Shown here in pieces: positions 38,701 to 52,200 of a stretch of DNA of 64,000 bases; the stretch's first letter is position 1; each line of letters opens with the position of its first letter. The notes beneath the pieces were generated by a model. That model made no database searches. It had not been told where the DNA came from and was given only the letters and a program-made list of their open reading frames with translations. This stretch comes from Aphrophora alni (taxonomy: Eukaryota > Arthropoda > Insecta > Hemiptera > Aphrophoridae). The translations under genes were made by a program, and so were the position numbers. The DNA is taken from the NCBI GenBank assembly GCA_963513935.1, contig OY740766.1, forward strand, positions 1,518,001 through 1,582,000, given 5' to 3'.

Positions 38701-41296
38701 ATACAATTCACAGGGATGGATCATTTCAGATAGTCTCCTGGATGGGGAATGGCTTTTTTCTATTTAGTTTATTCAAAATAATATTATGAAACACGGGTCT
38801 TTAAAACTAGAAACTTAACCAGCATACTATAATTAAATAACATTAAGGTCTGGGCACAGTCAAGGACTTAATGTTGAAACTAAAAAGGTTAAGGTTAGGG
38901 TACTTTCAAATTCAAAATTTCAATTGGACGACACTAATTTTAAGTTTTAGTTTTTTGATATCTTACTTAGTGTAAACAGTTTTCTTATTAATTTTAATAT
39001 TTTCAACATGAACTTATTTTTATCACATTTCGACTTGAATAGGCTAATTTCATAAAAATGAATTATTTTCTACTTTTTGGGATGCGTTTTGAAAATAGTA
39101 AGAAGAAATGTTTTATGTCTTTTTCTTTATCACTTTGGCTAGTTGAGTGGTGCATCATTTTTTTATAATGCAAATAAGTTTCTTTTTTTTTTAAATAAAG
39201 AAAACGAATAAAATATGGCAAAACAAAACCTACAACAAAATATTAATATAATATAACATTCAAGATGATATATTCCTAGTTTGACAATAATTATTTCCAA
39301 TTATGAAATAGATTAAAATAAAATTACACTGATTATGAAAACAATTCTGTTTTCTTCAATCAATCACAATCAATGCTATATCACAAGCCAGTAATTATGC
39401 TCATTATACTATAAAATATAAATAATAAATACATTACTTTCTAGTATGTACACGCAAGAAACAAATGTGTGTGAATTATTAAATGTTTTAAGATAATATC
39501 CATCCACCTTCTGAAGAGAAATTCAACTGTAAACAAGTTTAAAGTCCCCCCATCATCTCACCTTTCACTGACAGAACATTGCCATCCATCTTTTGAGAAT
39601 TGTCATACACACATGCATATATTTCACGATTTATTTTTTTAATTTTGTATTCCAATTTTTTTAAAGTAAACAACATTTACTTACGAGAATAAAAAGTTCA
39701 TATAAGAATACTAAGCTGATATTTGCTTCTAGGTTTGTCGAGACACTTCCAACTGAGTACAATTAATTTGACATTTAATAATAAATTAACTAATTTATTA
39801 CTTTTACTTCATTCTACAAATACTGTAATGATTTAATGTTTACTTTGAAGGCATTTATTGAGCACTAATCGTAATGTTTAATGAGACTAATCGTAATGTT
39901 TAATGAAACTAGTTTAACCGAGTTCAATTGAATTAATTTGACACTTTAATAAATTGTAACATTAATTCTCCTTAATTTATTCGTCATTCTACAAATACTG
40001 TAATGATTTAAGGCTATGTGGTTATAAGGTATAGAAGCGCATCCCGGTGTTCTGTCAACCTTCAATATGAATACTTTTAATAATCATTAGAGCCACCCTG
40101 CGTAATTATACAAAATTCTTAACTGAAAACTATTACTATTCTTTTTCTACTACAATCAAGATTTTAACAACAAACAAAATCCTAGGTATATCTTATTCTA
40201 AATGGTATAGCTTCGACAAAAAAAAAAAAAAAAAAAACCTTGATTTTTCTACATTCATTATTAATGAAATTTCCGCCTTTCCCAACAAGTTTACCCAACT
40301 ACTTAAAATTCCCGGGTTTTCCCAGTTGGTAGGCATCCTGTATCTAATGTGACTATTAGTCGTGCCTTGTACAGACATTACTCACCCTAAGGTCATCCTC
40401 AGTTGCAGTGAGGGGGAGGTTTCCCATAAACAGCTGATGATTATCGGAGTATATTTGTGAATTACTTCCCCCACCACTGCCACCGCCTTGCCTCCTCCTG
40501 TCACCATCTGCACCATATGGAATTGAATCATCACGACCACCTTAAAATTTAAAAATAGTGATAATAAGAATAAAAAAATTATGAACAGATAAAAAAAGTT
40601 TTGTCAACATTTATTTGTTACATATTAGCCAAATATATAGATTACCTATTTATATTATAAATAATAAAGAAAAAATAACAAATAATATTTTAAATATAAT
40701 TTACTTAGTAATGAAGACATCCTTAAAAACAAAAAACATTGGCAGCTTGCTTGTGCTGCGTACATTGGACATCGGGCCATCGGCTACGATTGATGCTGGA
40801 CGCCCGTACTAAGAAGTAAGAAGTACTTAGTAATGAAGACATCCAAATATAGAACTCTTTTCCCTCTTATCACATTTTGAAACTCTTTTGTTCCGCAAAG
40901 CGACAAGCATTGTCTTTTATCGGAACAAAAGCATGTTTTTTGCAATTCAACATTTCAAACACAAATAAGAATTCTTTAACACCTTTTCACACGCTAAAAC
41001 GTTTGTTTCAATTTATTATCGAAATGTGTAACATGTCATTGTAAAGGTAATGTTTCAAACTTTCATAACCATGTAACCTAATATCCTTCTCAAGAAAGAT
41101 AAAAATTCAAGAATTCTTTAGGTTTTTTCCCCCGCAAGAGCGGAACAGTGCAATATAAGAAAATGTGAACTCATGGATCATATAATTTTGTAAATGGTAG
41201 TACTTATCCAAATACCACAAGTTAACAATATTTATATTATTTTGCATCCTATTTCAAACTACGTATTCGAAATTATCATAGGTTTTATAGTTTACA

Positions 41297-41346
<50 letters not shown>

Positions 41347-43222
41347 TAGTCTCGCAAACTAGGCACTCGATAACCCGGCAGTCCGGATTATTCGGCGACC
41401 CTAACGGGAAAAATATATATTTCTAAAAACAGCGATGTTCATAAAAGTTCGGCAGATCCCAAAGCGGGCATTAACTTCAATCGCTCGAATCGTTGATGGT
41501 ACTTTTCCCACGTTAAACTCGTCACAAAGCTTTTTTACAGATTCCCCTCCGTCAAGTTTTTTTAACACATTTAACCGTGTCTCAAACGAAACCAACACAC
41601 GCTTCCGTTTTCGTAACTCCGATATCGCCACCGCGGTGTTTTTACACTGCCGACAATGGGAGACCGCTATCGACAAAGTCGTTTGATATCGCCACCGCTT
41701 TGGTGTTTCAATTACAATTGTTTTTTGCCCTTATTCCCGATAACCCGGCAATTCACAAACTCGGCACACTTCCCGGTCCACATTACGCTGAGTTTGCGGG
41801 ACTCTACTGTATATATATATATATATATATATATATGAAGTGCTCCTAAAATGAACTTTTTCTGTTTGTATAAAGTGGTGTTTACCGAACTTTGAAGGTA
41901 TTGATCTTTAAATTTGATATTATCCTGCCGATCTTTATACTACTGCAAAGAAGAAATTTAGATCTATAAGTCGGTATAAAGATTAATATCATAGGCATAA
42001 TAATATTGCTTTGGCAGTGAATATTACAAAGTAGTATTTCCTAGCAGAAACTGTCTTGGATTTACTTACTTAGTTGTTCTACTCATTTTGCCTCTAAGTG
42101 AAACGTGGGTTTGTTCAATTTATTTCTATTATTGTAAAGTTTATTTGTTATTTAGAGTGATTTATTTATAATTTGTTTATACAAGTTATAATATGTGTGG
42201 TAGTGTTTCTAGAGTGTATTTTTCAAAGTAAATTTTAATATTTTCAGAGTATTTTTTAAAGGCCTAGCCTAGGTGCAAAACATTTTGTTGGTTAGTACAA
42301 AGAAACTAATTTACTCACTTAGGTTTTAAATTTATTGATTTTTATTTTCACCAAAATTTATTCACAAATATAGTACAATTACTTTCTATATCTTAAAAAT
42401 ATTATTAAAAAAATTTTTTTAGTGAGAAACAGGATTTCATGTGGAATATTGACTTTGGTTTTTGTAACAATTTTTGATTCCTGACATACAAACTCCAAAT
42501 TTTTTACACCTAATATTTTTTTCACATTCCACAAGTAATTCTATACACTTTTCTGAGAAAAATGATAATAAGAAGTTGTGTTTTCCATAATATTACTATT
42601 TACTATTACTATTAATATTACTACTATTTACCAAATTTCCACTTTTTACGTAAAAAATTATTTTGTCTAATGAAAATTTAGAAGTTAATTTTTGTTTTTA
42701 CCAGCTTTTATCCATAACTAATTACAAATCTTGCATACCTAGAGAAAAAAAATTGTTCTTTAGTAAATATACCATTTTATCTGGTATTTTGGCTTTGGTT
42801 TTTGTAAGAACTTTTGACTCTTGACATACTAACTCCAAATTTTTCACATATATTTTTTTCATTACAGAGGTAAATTCTGTGCACCTTTCTCAGAAAAAGT
42901 ATAAGAAGTTGTGTTTTCCCACTATTTTTTGGTGATTTTTTTTTTACATTACATCTTGAATTTTTTAAAAATATATATACAGTATATAGGCATTGCAGCA
43001 TTGTATTCTCCTAACAGAAACATTTAATATGATGTAAAACTTGAATTATGGATTTTCTTCATTTAAGATTTTCTTCGACTCCCTGTGGGCTGACCCCATA
43101 AAGTGATGAAAAATTGATAGTTGCTTCAAAAAGTAGATTTTAATGTAAAAAAAATGTAGATGATTGTTTAATCTGCAATGGTGCAAAAAACATATTGCTG
43201 TTCTGATACTTTTGAACACCTA

Positions 43223-43277
<55 letters not shown>

Positions 43278-46200
43278 ATTTACTTATTAAAAGAAATACA
43301 GATGAGCCGTTTTTCAATCCCAGTAATTTGTAGGCTCAAGTACTAGTATTGAAAATAGATGGTAGAAAGTTAATAAGAAGAAAGAAATAGTGCATTATTT
43401 GAATAATTAAATTTGCTTGAATACAAAAACTTTATAACATTTACGCTTTCTACTCTTTAGAATTCAATATTCTATTGAAGAACAAAAATATGTTTAATAA
43501 AACAATGACCAACTCTCATCTGATGTATTTTTTCTTTTATACATCGATTAGGTAACTCAGGGAGTGTGAATGCTTTCAATGCAGTATGTTTCCTGACAGT
43601 AAATATAACCGCAAAGTTTTACTAGTTACCAAATTTTGTCTATAGGGCTACACAGCAAATTCTTGTACAATTACCACAATTTTACCTAGATTATAAAAAA
43701 TTTGTGGTAATATTACAAATTATAATAAAAACAGATGTTGAGGGGAAAATCCCTTTGTTTTAACTTAACAAATTTTAAGTACTCCAGTCTATCGCTTCTT
43801 TGAAGAATTACTAGAGCATATGGAGACAATACACACATGCTGTTTATATACATACCATTTTCATCTGGCATATTGTTCCTAGAAGTAGGAGGTCGATCAT
43901 TTCCAGGTCTGTTGCCCATTCCCCTTATATTTGATCCCCCTCTTTGTGGCCTAGGTCCAGCACGGTTGTTTGAAATGTTAGTTTCATTGTTTCTTGTTTC
44001 TTGCGGTGTTAGTCTTGACACCAGTGGCTAAAACAAACAATTTTTATACTGTTCAATTTAAAGCAACAAAAGCTGTAAAAATGAATGTTCAAATTTATAT
44101 AAATTGTTGTATAGCAAACCATATTTCATAAATTTCACCAAGAAAGTCTATCCTGAAACATTCGTTTACTGATAAAGATGTAACTAATGTAGAAAAAAAG
44201 AGATCAAACCTAAAATAATTTAGGGGAAATAATTTAAGTAAAACAAATAGTTTAAATGAATGGTTCAGAATTAATCCTTAATACGTTAAGCCAAAAAAAT
44301 AAGATATTCCTCATTAGTAAAAATATTTTCGCAATGATCTTTTTGATTATTAGAAGACAATGAGGTAAACAAATAAATTCAATATTATGTACTTTTTTCA
44401 AACATTTTCTTTATGAAAAAATAATATTGTGTACAGATTCACAATATGAACTCCAACAAGCCTACATCTCAATGTAGTACTAGGGGTGTGCGAGGCCGGA
44501 TTTTTTAATTCGAGCTGAGTCTCGGGTAAATCTAGCAGATCTCAATCTGTAATCAAGCTAGAGTTTTCAACAAGCTCGAGTTTTAAACAAGCTCAATTTT
44601 TAAATCAAGTTCAAGCTTTTTAACAAACTCAAGTTTTTTAAAGCTTCTGATAAATTTTAGATTGAATAATAATCAGTATAATGTTGATTTTTTGTTTTAG
44701 ATAGGACAATATGGGGAAACCTGTGTAGTGGAAAAGGCGAAGTAGCTGTAATTGATGGAAAATTAGACACTCTTGATCCAAAGGATACAAACTTCCTTTG
44801 GTATGAAATTATATTACAATCCCATTTCATTTACATATTTTCTAACAAATACATATTTTATTACAACAAATTAGTTTTGTTATTGGTGTGTAGACCTATA
44901 CAATCTGTCTCATTTAAAACAAACAAATGAATTTTTATATCTCTCTAGACATAATGTGCTGCATCATTGAATAGACCCATTAAGTGTTTAAATAAAATTT
45001 GTTAGCCATTGAAAAATGTCTCCAGATTTTCAATCATAATTAAAATAACCTCCTACCATAATTCTGTACTCAAACATTATTTCACTATCTGATACTAAGC
45101 AGGATGTTTTTGTTATAATATGACAAAAATACAACTTGGATCTCCCCACTTTGTTGTAGGGAATTGGACTGTTGTCTTTCTATTTTTAACTTCTCCGAGT
45201 TATATGAGACCTGTTGCTTCAACTGATTTAACAAGCAACTGCTAGTTTAAAATATCTTTCTAATCACGATTATAACATCAAAGCAAAATTAAAATATGAT
45301 AATAATGTTTGAATAAAGAGAAATGAACAATAAAATAATTAATTTATTCATCAATCAATTGATTTCAATTTAATCAACATATTAGTATTGTAATACCAAA
45401 AATGGTAATTTTAACCTAAATAACCAAAAAATGGTTATATTGAGATTTGAATATTTAAAGTAACCCGGGAAACGTTAAAGTTGAATAAGGGAGGGGGTTT
45501 TAGAAGTCAAAAAGATGACTCAAATATATAGATTATTAAAACTAGGGTAATAAAAAATTAAATATAGGTTTCCAAAATAATAATGTCATGTATAAAAAAT
45601 TAGTTATAAGTTGTAATAAATATTTAGGTAGTATTTGTATTGTGTTAGGTAAAATAATTTGAACCGTGTCAGTGTTGCTAGGTGTGAGAATAATTCTCGC
45701 ATACGTTGCATATTAAATAGGACGCTTGGTTTGGAAGCTGGAAAAAGACACATGTGGTTTTGGTCAGTCTGGATGGAGGTCTTGAGGCAAGACTACGTTT
45801 GTTTCGGACCGGTATATCTGGTTCTAGACAATAGAAAAGTGATGTAATAGTATTTTTCTTTAGTAACATGTAACAAATATAGACTAAATTGTTATGAGAC
45901 GATAAGTGAATAGAATTTGAGTATTTTTAATGCGTAGAACTGAATATTTTAACCTGTAGAACGTTTAAAGTGAATAAACAGCATTGGTGAACACGTGTTC
46001 CTTATAACACAAAGACAAAGTATCAAAGGTGTGTTTTATAAGGTGAGAACTATTTTAATAAAGAAACAATGCAATACAGTTTCAATTATGTATAGATGTT
46101 GGAGTGATATAGTTTGAACAATGAATTTTGCATACCTAACAAAAGATATTGCAATTTGGTGAACTAATGTTATAGAGACTAAATTTAATTTTGTGTTTCA

Positions 46201-49200
46201 AAGCAAGAAATAGAACAATTTGAACATTGATATGTACCATTTTCATAATATGAACAATAAATGTGTCGTTGTAAAACATGAAGCGTGGACTTATGATGTA
46301 ACGGCTGGAGCGAGATTGGCGAGTCATCATGTAGACGTGCAGGACAATGAAGAAGTGATTTTAGAGGAAAAGTTCTGTTTAAAATGAGAAAACGTGTCTT
46401 GGTATAGCACGTATAAACTTTTTACTATGTAAAATAAAATATGTATTTGTAATAATTTAGAAATTTTTCAATATAATAAGTTTGAATTTATTACTTGATG
46501 TTTTTTGATTAATAAGACGCAATGTCTTATATTTCAAAATAAAATTAATATGTTAGAGTCTTTTTTAAGAAACTAGCTAATTGAGATTTATTTGTTTTTT
46601 GTAGAGAATCTACTTTATAGTAATTCAATTTCTTTTTTTTATGAGAAGTAAGATTAAATTCATTTCATTTTTTATTAAGAAGTTGCAACTGAAGACTAAA
46701 GTCAATAAAAATTAATTTTTTAATATTGAGACTTGAATATAATGGAATAACTGTGTAGGATGTGTTAACTTAAAATATATTGCTTGAATTTGCTCATTTA
46801 CATGTATTCTTATTATGTTTGTTTTATTTTGTATAAATGTTAATACTTAACTCAATAAATTATGTTCAATTTCAGTTCAACAAAATAAGATTTTTTATTT
46901 CACCAAGAACCACTGAAGTACACTTTTAAAAGGACTTGCGACCCTGAGAGATTTTAATCATAATAACAATTAACTTCCTTCTTTTTTCAAAATTGGTAAG
47001 CTAACGCTTCCTGGCGCCCATAAAAAGCTTGGCATAGTTTTATAAATAATAATAAAACTTAAAATCATTTTTATATTTTCTTAATAAAAATAAGTACTCA
47101 TCAAGTACGACAAAGGCTCTTTTTTATAATTATTACAAGTGTCGCTCAACTCGGGGCTGTATTCTTATATTGAAAAATATAAGAATATAAGTCGAAAAAC
47201 AGTGGTTTCTTGGTGGATTAGAAATTCTTATCAAAAAGGTAAGAATATTCATAGTCAATATAAAAATAAGAATGTTCTCTCTAAAATTTTTTTTATAATA
47301 AGTAGATAAGTAATTTTAAAATAACTAATTCTAAATTTAAAGTTTAAATAATAATAATAATTAAAAATGGAGGGTACAATTAATAATAATTTAATAAGTG
47401 AGAAAGACAGAGTAATGGTAGAATTTAAAATTATGAAAAAAGAAGCTGATAAGTATTTTGGTAAAGTTAGTAAATGTTTTAGGAAGGAAGATTTGAAATT
47501 GGATGATTTGGGTAATAGAACTGAACTATGGTGTATAGAAATAAGTAGGGATGATTTAAATGAATATTGGTATAAAGAATTAGGAAGGGGTGGAATAAAT
47601 AAAGAATTAGAGTTAAAGGAAATAATTAAAATGTTACATGCTGTTCTCAAAGTAAGAAATGAAGTTTATAATAAAATGTTAAATAGATTAGCTGTAAAAG
47701 AAAAAATTAACTTCCAATTAAAAGTTTTTATTAAAAATGATCAAACTGAAATAATAGAGAATATTTGTATGAATGATTATGTTTTTGAACAAGTAAACAA
47801 TGGATTAAGTAACAATGAGATGAAATTAGAATTTAAGAAAGATGAAATGTGTCAGGATGAGCCTATGGAGAACAATGAGTTAAGACAGTTAACAGGTAAT
47901 GTTGAAATTAAGAAAAATGATGGGGTTACCAATTTTGATGGGGTTAGAGAGATTGTAAGTGATTTAAATAACAAGGGTAAAATTAAAGTAAATGAATGTG
48001 TGAGTAAGATAAATGATGTAATAATAAAAGAGTCAGCTGTTTGTGTAAAAAGGCAAAACTTTTGTAGCACTGTAAGCTTTGAGAACTACGTAATGTTGAA
48101 ATTTACAAGTATTTTTAAAATTCAAGAAAAAAAAATTAAAAGTTTTAGTGAACAGTATAATGTTGAATGTGAATATAAAAATGGGTGTGTGAAAGAGATT
48201 TTTGTAAAAGCAAAGGAGTATGATAAGGTTAGGAATGCTAAGCTGACAGATGACAGAAATAGGTCAGTAGATTCTAAGATGTTTGAGAGAAAGAGAAATG
48301 TAGATATGTCTGTAAGGGAGAAAGAGAAAGGTGTTTTGTCAATACTCCGAGACAATAACAAAGGGGAATCTTTTGTTAGGAAAGGGTCTGTTGTGATGAC
48401 TATGGTAGACAAACTGTCCATGTGGACAGAAGTATTTAACGTTGTAATTAAGTTAAGAAAGCAGGCTATCTTTTACAAAATCTTTCACCAATCGGGGAAC
48501 CATCGGAAAAAAAATGGATAATTTATAATTGTTGTAATCAATTGAATATTTGGAACGACTAATATAAATGTAAAGACATTTTTATAAACACACGGACTTG
48601 ATTTTGAAGAATAATTAATAAAAAGTAGTTAAGATTCTGTTAATAAGTAGTTTTAAAATTGAATAATGTATAGTCTATAGTTTGAAATAACAATAGTATG
48701 AGTATTAATAAATAATAATATAAGCCAAGCTAGTATGATTAAGAGTTTAGTTTTAGAAAACGTTTAGGTATTTGCTAAGTGAAAGACGCTAGGTTTATAT
48801 CAGTAGATAACTCTGAATGTTGTTTATTCCAATATAAATAATTATGAAACGTGACATAGATAAGATAGTTAGTTCGAAGCAAGGATTTAGTGTAGTGTTG
48901 AAGAAAGAATATTCAATATTAAGTAAATAGATTCAATATTAAATATTCAATAAAATGTGACGAGAGAGAGTTGAGATTCATTTGCAGATCGTATTGGAAC
49001 CAAAAGGTCTTCATGTCTTATCAGTAGACAGATAAGGATTGTCTCATATCGAGGGGACTTGTTTATGCTTAAACCAGGCCTAGAATTCCTTTGCATGACA
49101 TTAAGACGAGATACAGCGTGTGACAGAATTATTGTTCTGAAAATAAAAAACTTTTGACGTATAATCGAAAATTAACTTGCGTTTTCAAATAAAAAACTAC

Positions 49201-52200
49201 TTAAATAAAGGAAAATTGGTTTTAAATAAAGTAAATAAGAACGAAAGTAGATTACTTAAATAACTTTAATAGAATTAAAAGTAAAGTTTCTAAGTAAAAA
49301 ACTTAGAATAAGTTTTAAAAATAAAATTTCTTTTTGAATTTGAATAATAACATCTAGAAAGGAATACATAAACAAAAAATCGACGATGCTAGTAATAAGA
49401 TTGGTAAAATAAACATTATTTCAACTTCGGATGATACGTTTTAAATGAAATTTTTTTATGAATTTTAAAATTTTCTTAGTATAAGTGCATTTAGGTAAAT
49501 TAATTAACTTTGGGAGGATGGCAGGGTAACGGTAGTCGAAAACATGTCTTATTCTTAGAAATAAGGCATGTAGACAGCATTTAAGGTGTATTGTGGTTGT
49601 AAGGTTGTGAGGTGGGCTTTATTCTGAACTGAGTAGGAATTTTGCATTTCAACCTTCTCACATCTGAAAATCATAATGCAGACTTCAATGTAAGTGTCTA
49701 AAGTTGTAATCAGAAGGATACAAAGTGTAATTAAGTCGACAAGAAGTGTCGCGGATATTGGAGATAATAGGAGAACATACAAGAGACTACTAAATAATTA
49801 AAATTTGGATAAAAAAGTAAATTTTGGAAAATGATGAGTTAAAATTTGTAAAAGTTTTAAAATTAAAATGTTTTAAGTAAAATTGAAAGTATTTTTGATA
49901 AGATGATGGAGAATTTGTAACAACGGTAAAGACAAAAATAATTTGATATAATATTACATAGAATTTCCATGTAATGATACTTTAGACAGATGATAGAAGA
50001 AAGATAAAGTGTAGTGTATACAGAACTGATCAATCTGTATATATACAAAATAAAACCGGACGTGACATTATTAGGGAGTAATTTAGTAAGAAAGATAGTA
50101 ATTTTTAAATATATATAATAGATTAAGAGTAATAATGCTTGGCTTATATGTAGAAAGTATTTGATATTTGTTTACAAAAGTTAAGAATAATAAAATAAGT
50201 AATTATATGCAAAATATTGTTAGATTTAAATAATTTGAGATTTGAAAGGTGACTTGTAAAGGAATTGAGTGGTTTTCAAGAGGCATTGCTAAGATGATGA
50301 TAATATTGAAGTTTTTTGTTTTTTAATAATGAAATGGTAATAAAATGAATAATGGAGTTAAAAAATGTTAAAGTTTTTGTTTTTTAAAGAAGGAGATATA
50401 ATTAATAGATAATATAATATGAAGAGAATCTATGTGAGTTTTGCCAAGACAGATAATAATAAAGTTTTTAAGTTTTTTTGATGTTAAATAATGAATGAGG
50501 GAGGTTAAGTTTTTGTTTTTTAAAGGAAGGAGTAATAAATAATATAATATGAAGAAATTTTGATGAAATTTATAAATAAAATAAAAGAATTAACGTTTTT
50601 TAATAAATAATGTTTGAATTTAAAACAATAGACGATTGTGAGAAGTTATTGATAAAGGTGTCTAAAGATTTTGATGAAATACGGTGTTAGCTGGGAAAAC
50701 AATGTAAAATTTATTATTTTTTGAAGTTTTTATATACAAGTAATAGATGACTAAGGAGATTTTAATAGGAAGTATTTTAAATGAGAGATTTTTTGAGTTT
50801 TTTTATATGAAGATGATGACTTTACAGAATTGTTGAGTAAAGTGGTATTTAAAATGAAGTTGTTCTGTTAATAAGCTTTTATAAAAAGAGTAGTTAGGTT
50901 GCATTAATGGTAAATTTTAGTTTTTAAGAGGTTTTTTGAGAACTGCGATGAAATAAAGGAAATATACGACAATTTTAATGAAATAAAGGAAATATGCGAC
51001 GATGTTAATGAAATAAAGGGAGATTTGAGGAATTCTACGAAATACGGCGATTATTATGATTTTTAAAGGAAGCTACGTTGAAATAAAGAGATTATTTATA
51101 CAAAAATGTAGGTAACCCGCGAGGTCTGCATAAATAGATGATGAAGAGTTTTTTGGGGATTAATGCAACTTGAATTATTAAAATATGAAAGATAAGATGG
51201 AAATAATTTTAAGATAAGGTACTAAAAGATGATACAATTGTAAAGAGGTAATTTTGAAATAGATGAGATGAGTTTATAAGTGATTTTTTTTTTGTAATAA
51301 TGATGTTATATTTTTTTGAATTTTAGTTGAAGAGAGGAGTTTTTGGTAATTGTAAAATCAGTAGTTAACATGTTGTCCCAGCGAGACAAAGAGTAATTAA
51401 GAATTTAAGTAAGAATAAATAATTATTGGATTTAAACTAAAATAATATAAGATTAAAATTGAAGAGTTTAAAGTAAATTAAAATGATTTTGAGTAATAAG
51501 TAAATAATTTTGTAATGATATTAAATAAAAATGAGAAGTTTTAATTTTGGATTGTATTAAAGTGAAAGAAATATTCAGATGAATAGTTAGGATCTTGGCA
51601 AAGAGATAGAGATATTTTTTTCTTTTTAGCAATCAGGAGTAGACACTCTGACGCAAGATAAAAGTTGAGTGATGGACAGCTTAATGATAAGAAGTTGATG
51701 AAGGTTTTTTGATGATGGATAAGACTTGGGTATAAGTGGTTTGATTGATTAGAATATGCAACTAGGTAGATTTAGTGAATCAATAGATTATAAGATGTTT
51801 AATGTAATTAAAGAGAGAATATTTCTTATTTTAAAGTTTTGTTTTTTTTAAAAAAGGAATATGAATATTCTTAGTTTGCTGAAACTTTTTTAATTTTGGA
51901 AATCTATAGGGATCGGATTTGAAAGTTTTTTTTTGTTAAAATTTTTTTTGTTAAATAAAAGAGAAATCTGTGTTTCAATATTTATATATTGAATCACAGC
52001 TTTGATGGGGTATTTGTAATACCAAAAATGGTAATTTTAACCTAAATAACCAAAAAATGGTTATATTGAGATTTGAATATTTAAAGTAACCCGGGAAACG
52101 TTAAAGTTGAATAAGGGAGGGGGTTTTAGAAGTCAAAAAGATGACTCAAATATATAGATTATTAAAACTAGGGTAATAAAAAATTAAATATAGGTTTCCA

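Larger units (their letters stand above)
40541..43855 (-). other. rasputin intron, 3.3 kb
   Basis: Contains the short pogo element at 41344-41809, three AT runs and the subrepeats at 42360-42960. A GC-richer patch at 40741-40812 ('GTGCTGCGTACATTGGACAT') looks like a transposon fragment but was not identified. Otherwise AT-rich. Confidence 0.55.

Noticed and set aside
45659..46330. Short frames repeated in each E2 LTR (62-64 codons on both strands)
   Set aside because: They lie in the LTR, have no domain, and repeat only because the LTR does. Taken as chance frames.
47255..48421. Minus-strand frames opposite the E2 ORF (131, 72 and 99 codons)
   Set aside because: Low-complexity Ser/Leu/Phe products that are antisense shadows of the intact + strand ORF; only the + strand frame is shared with E1.
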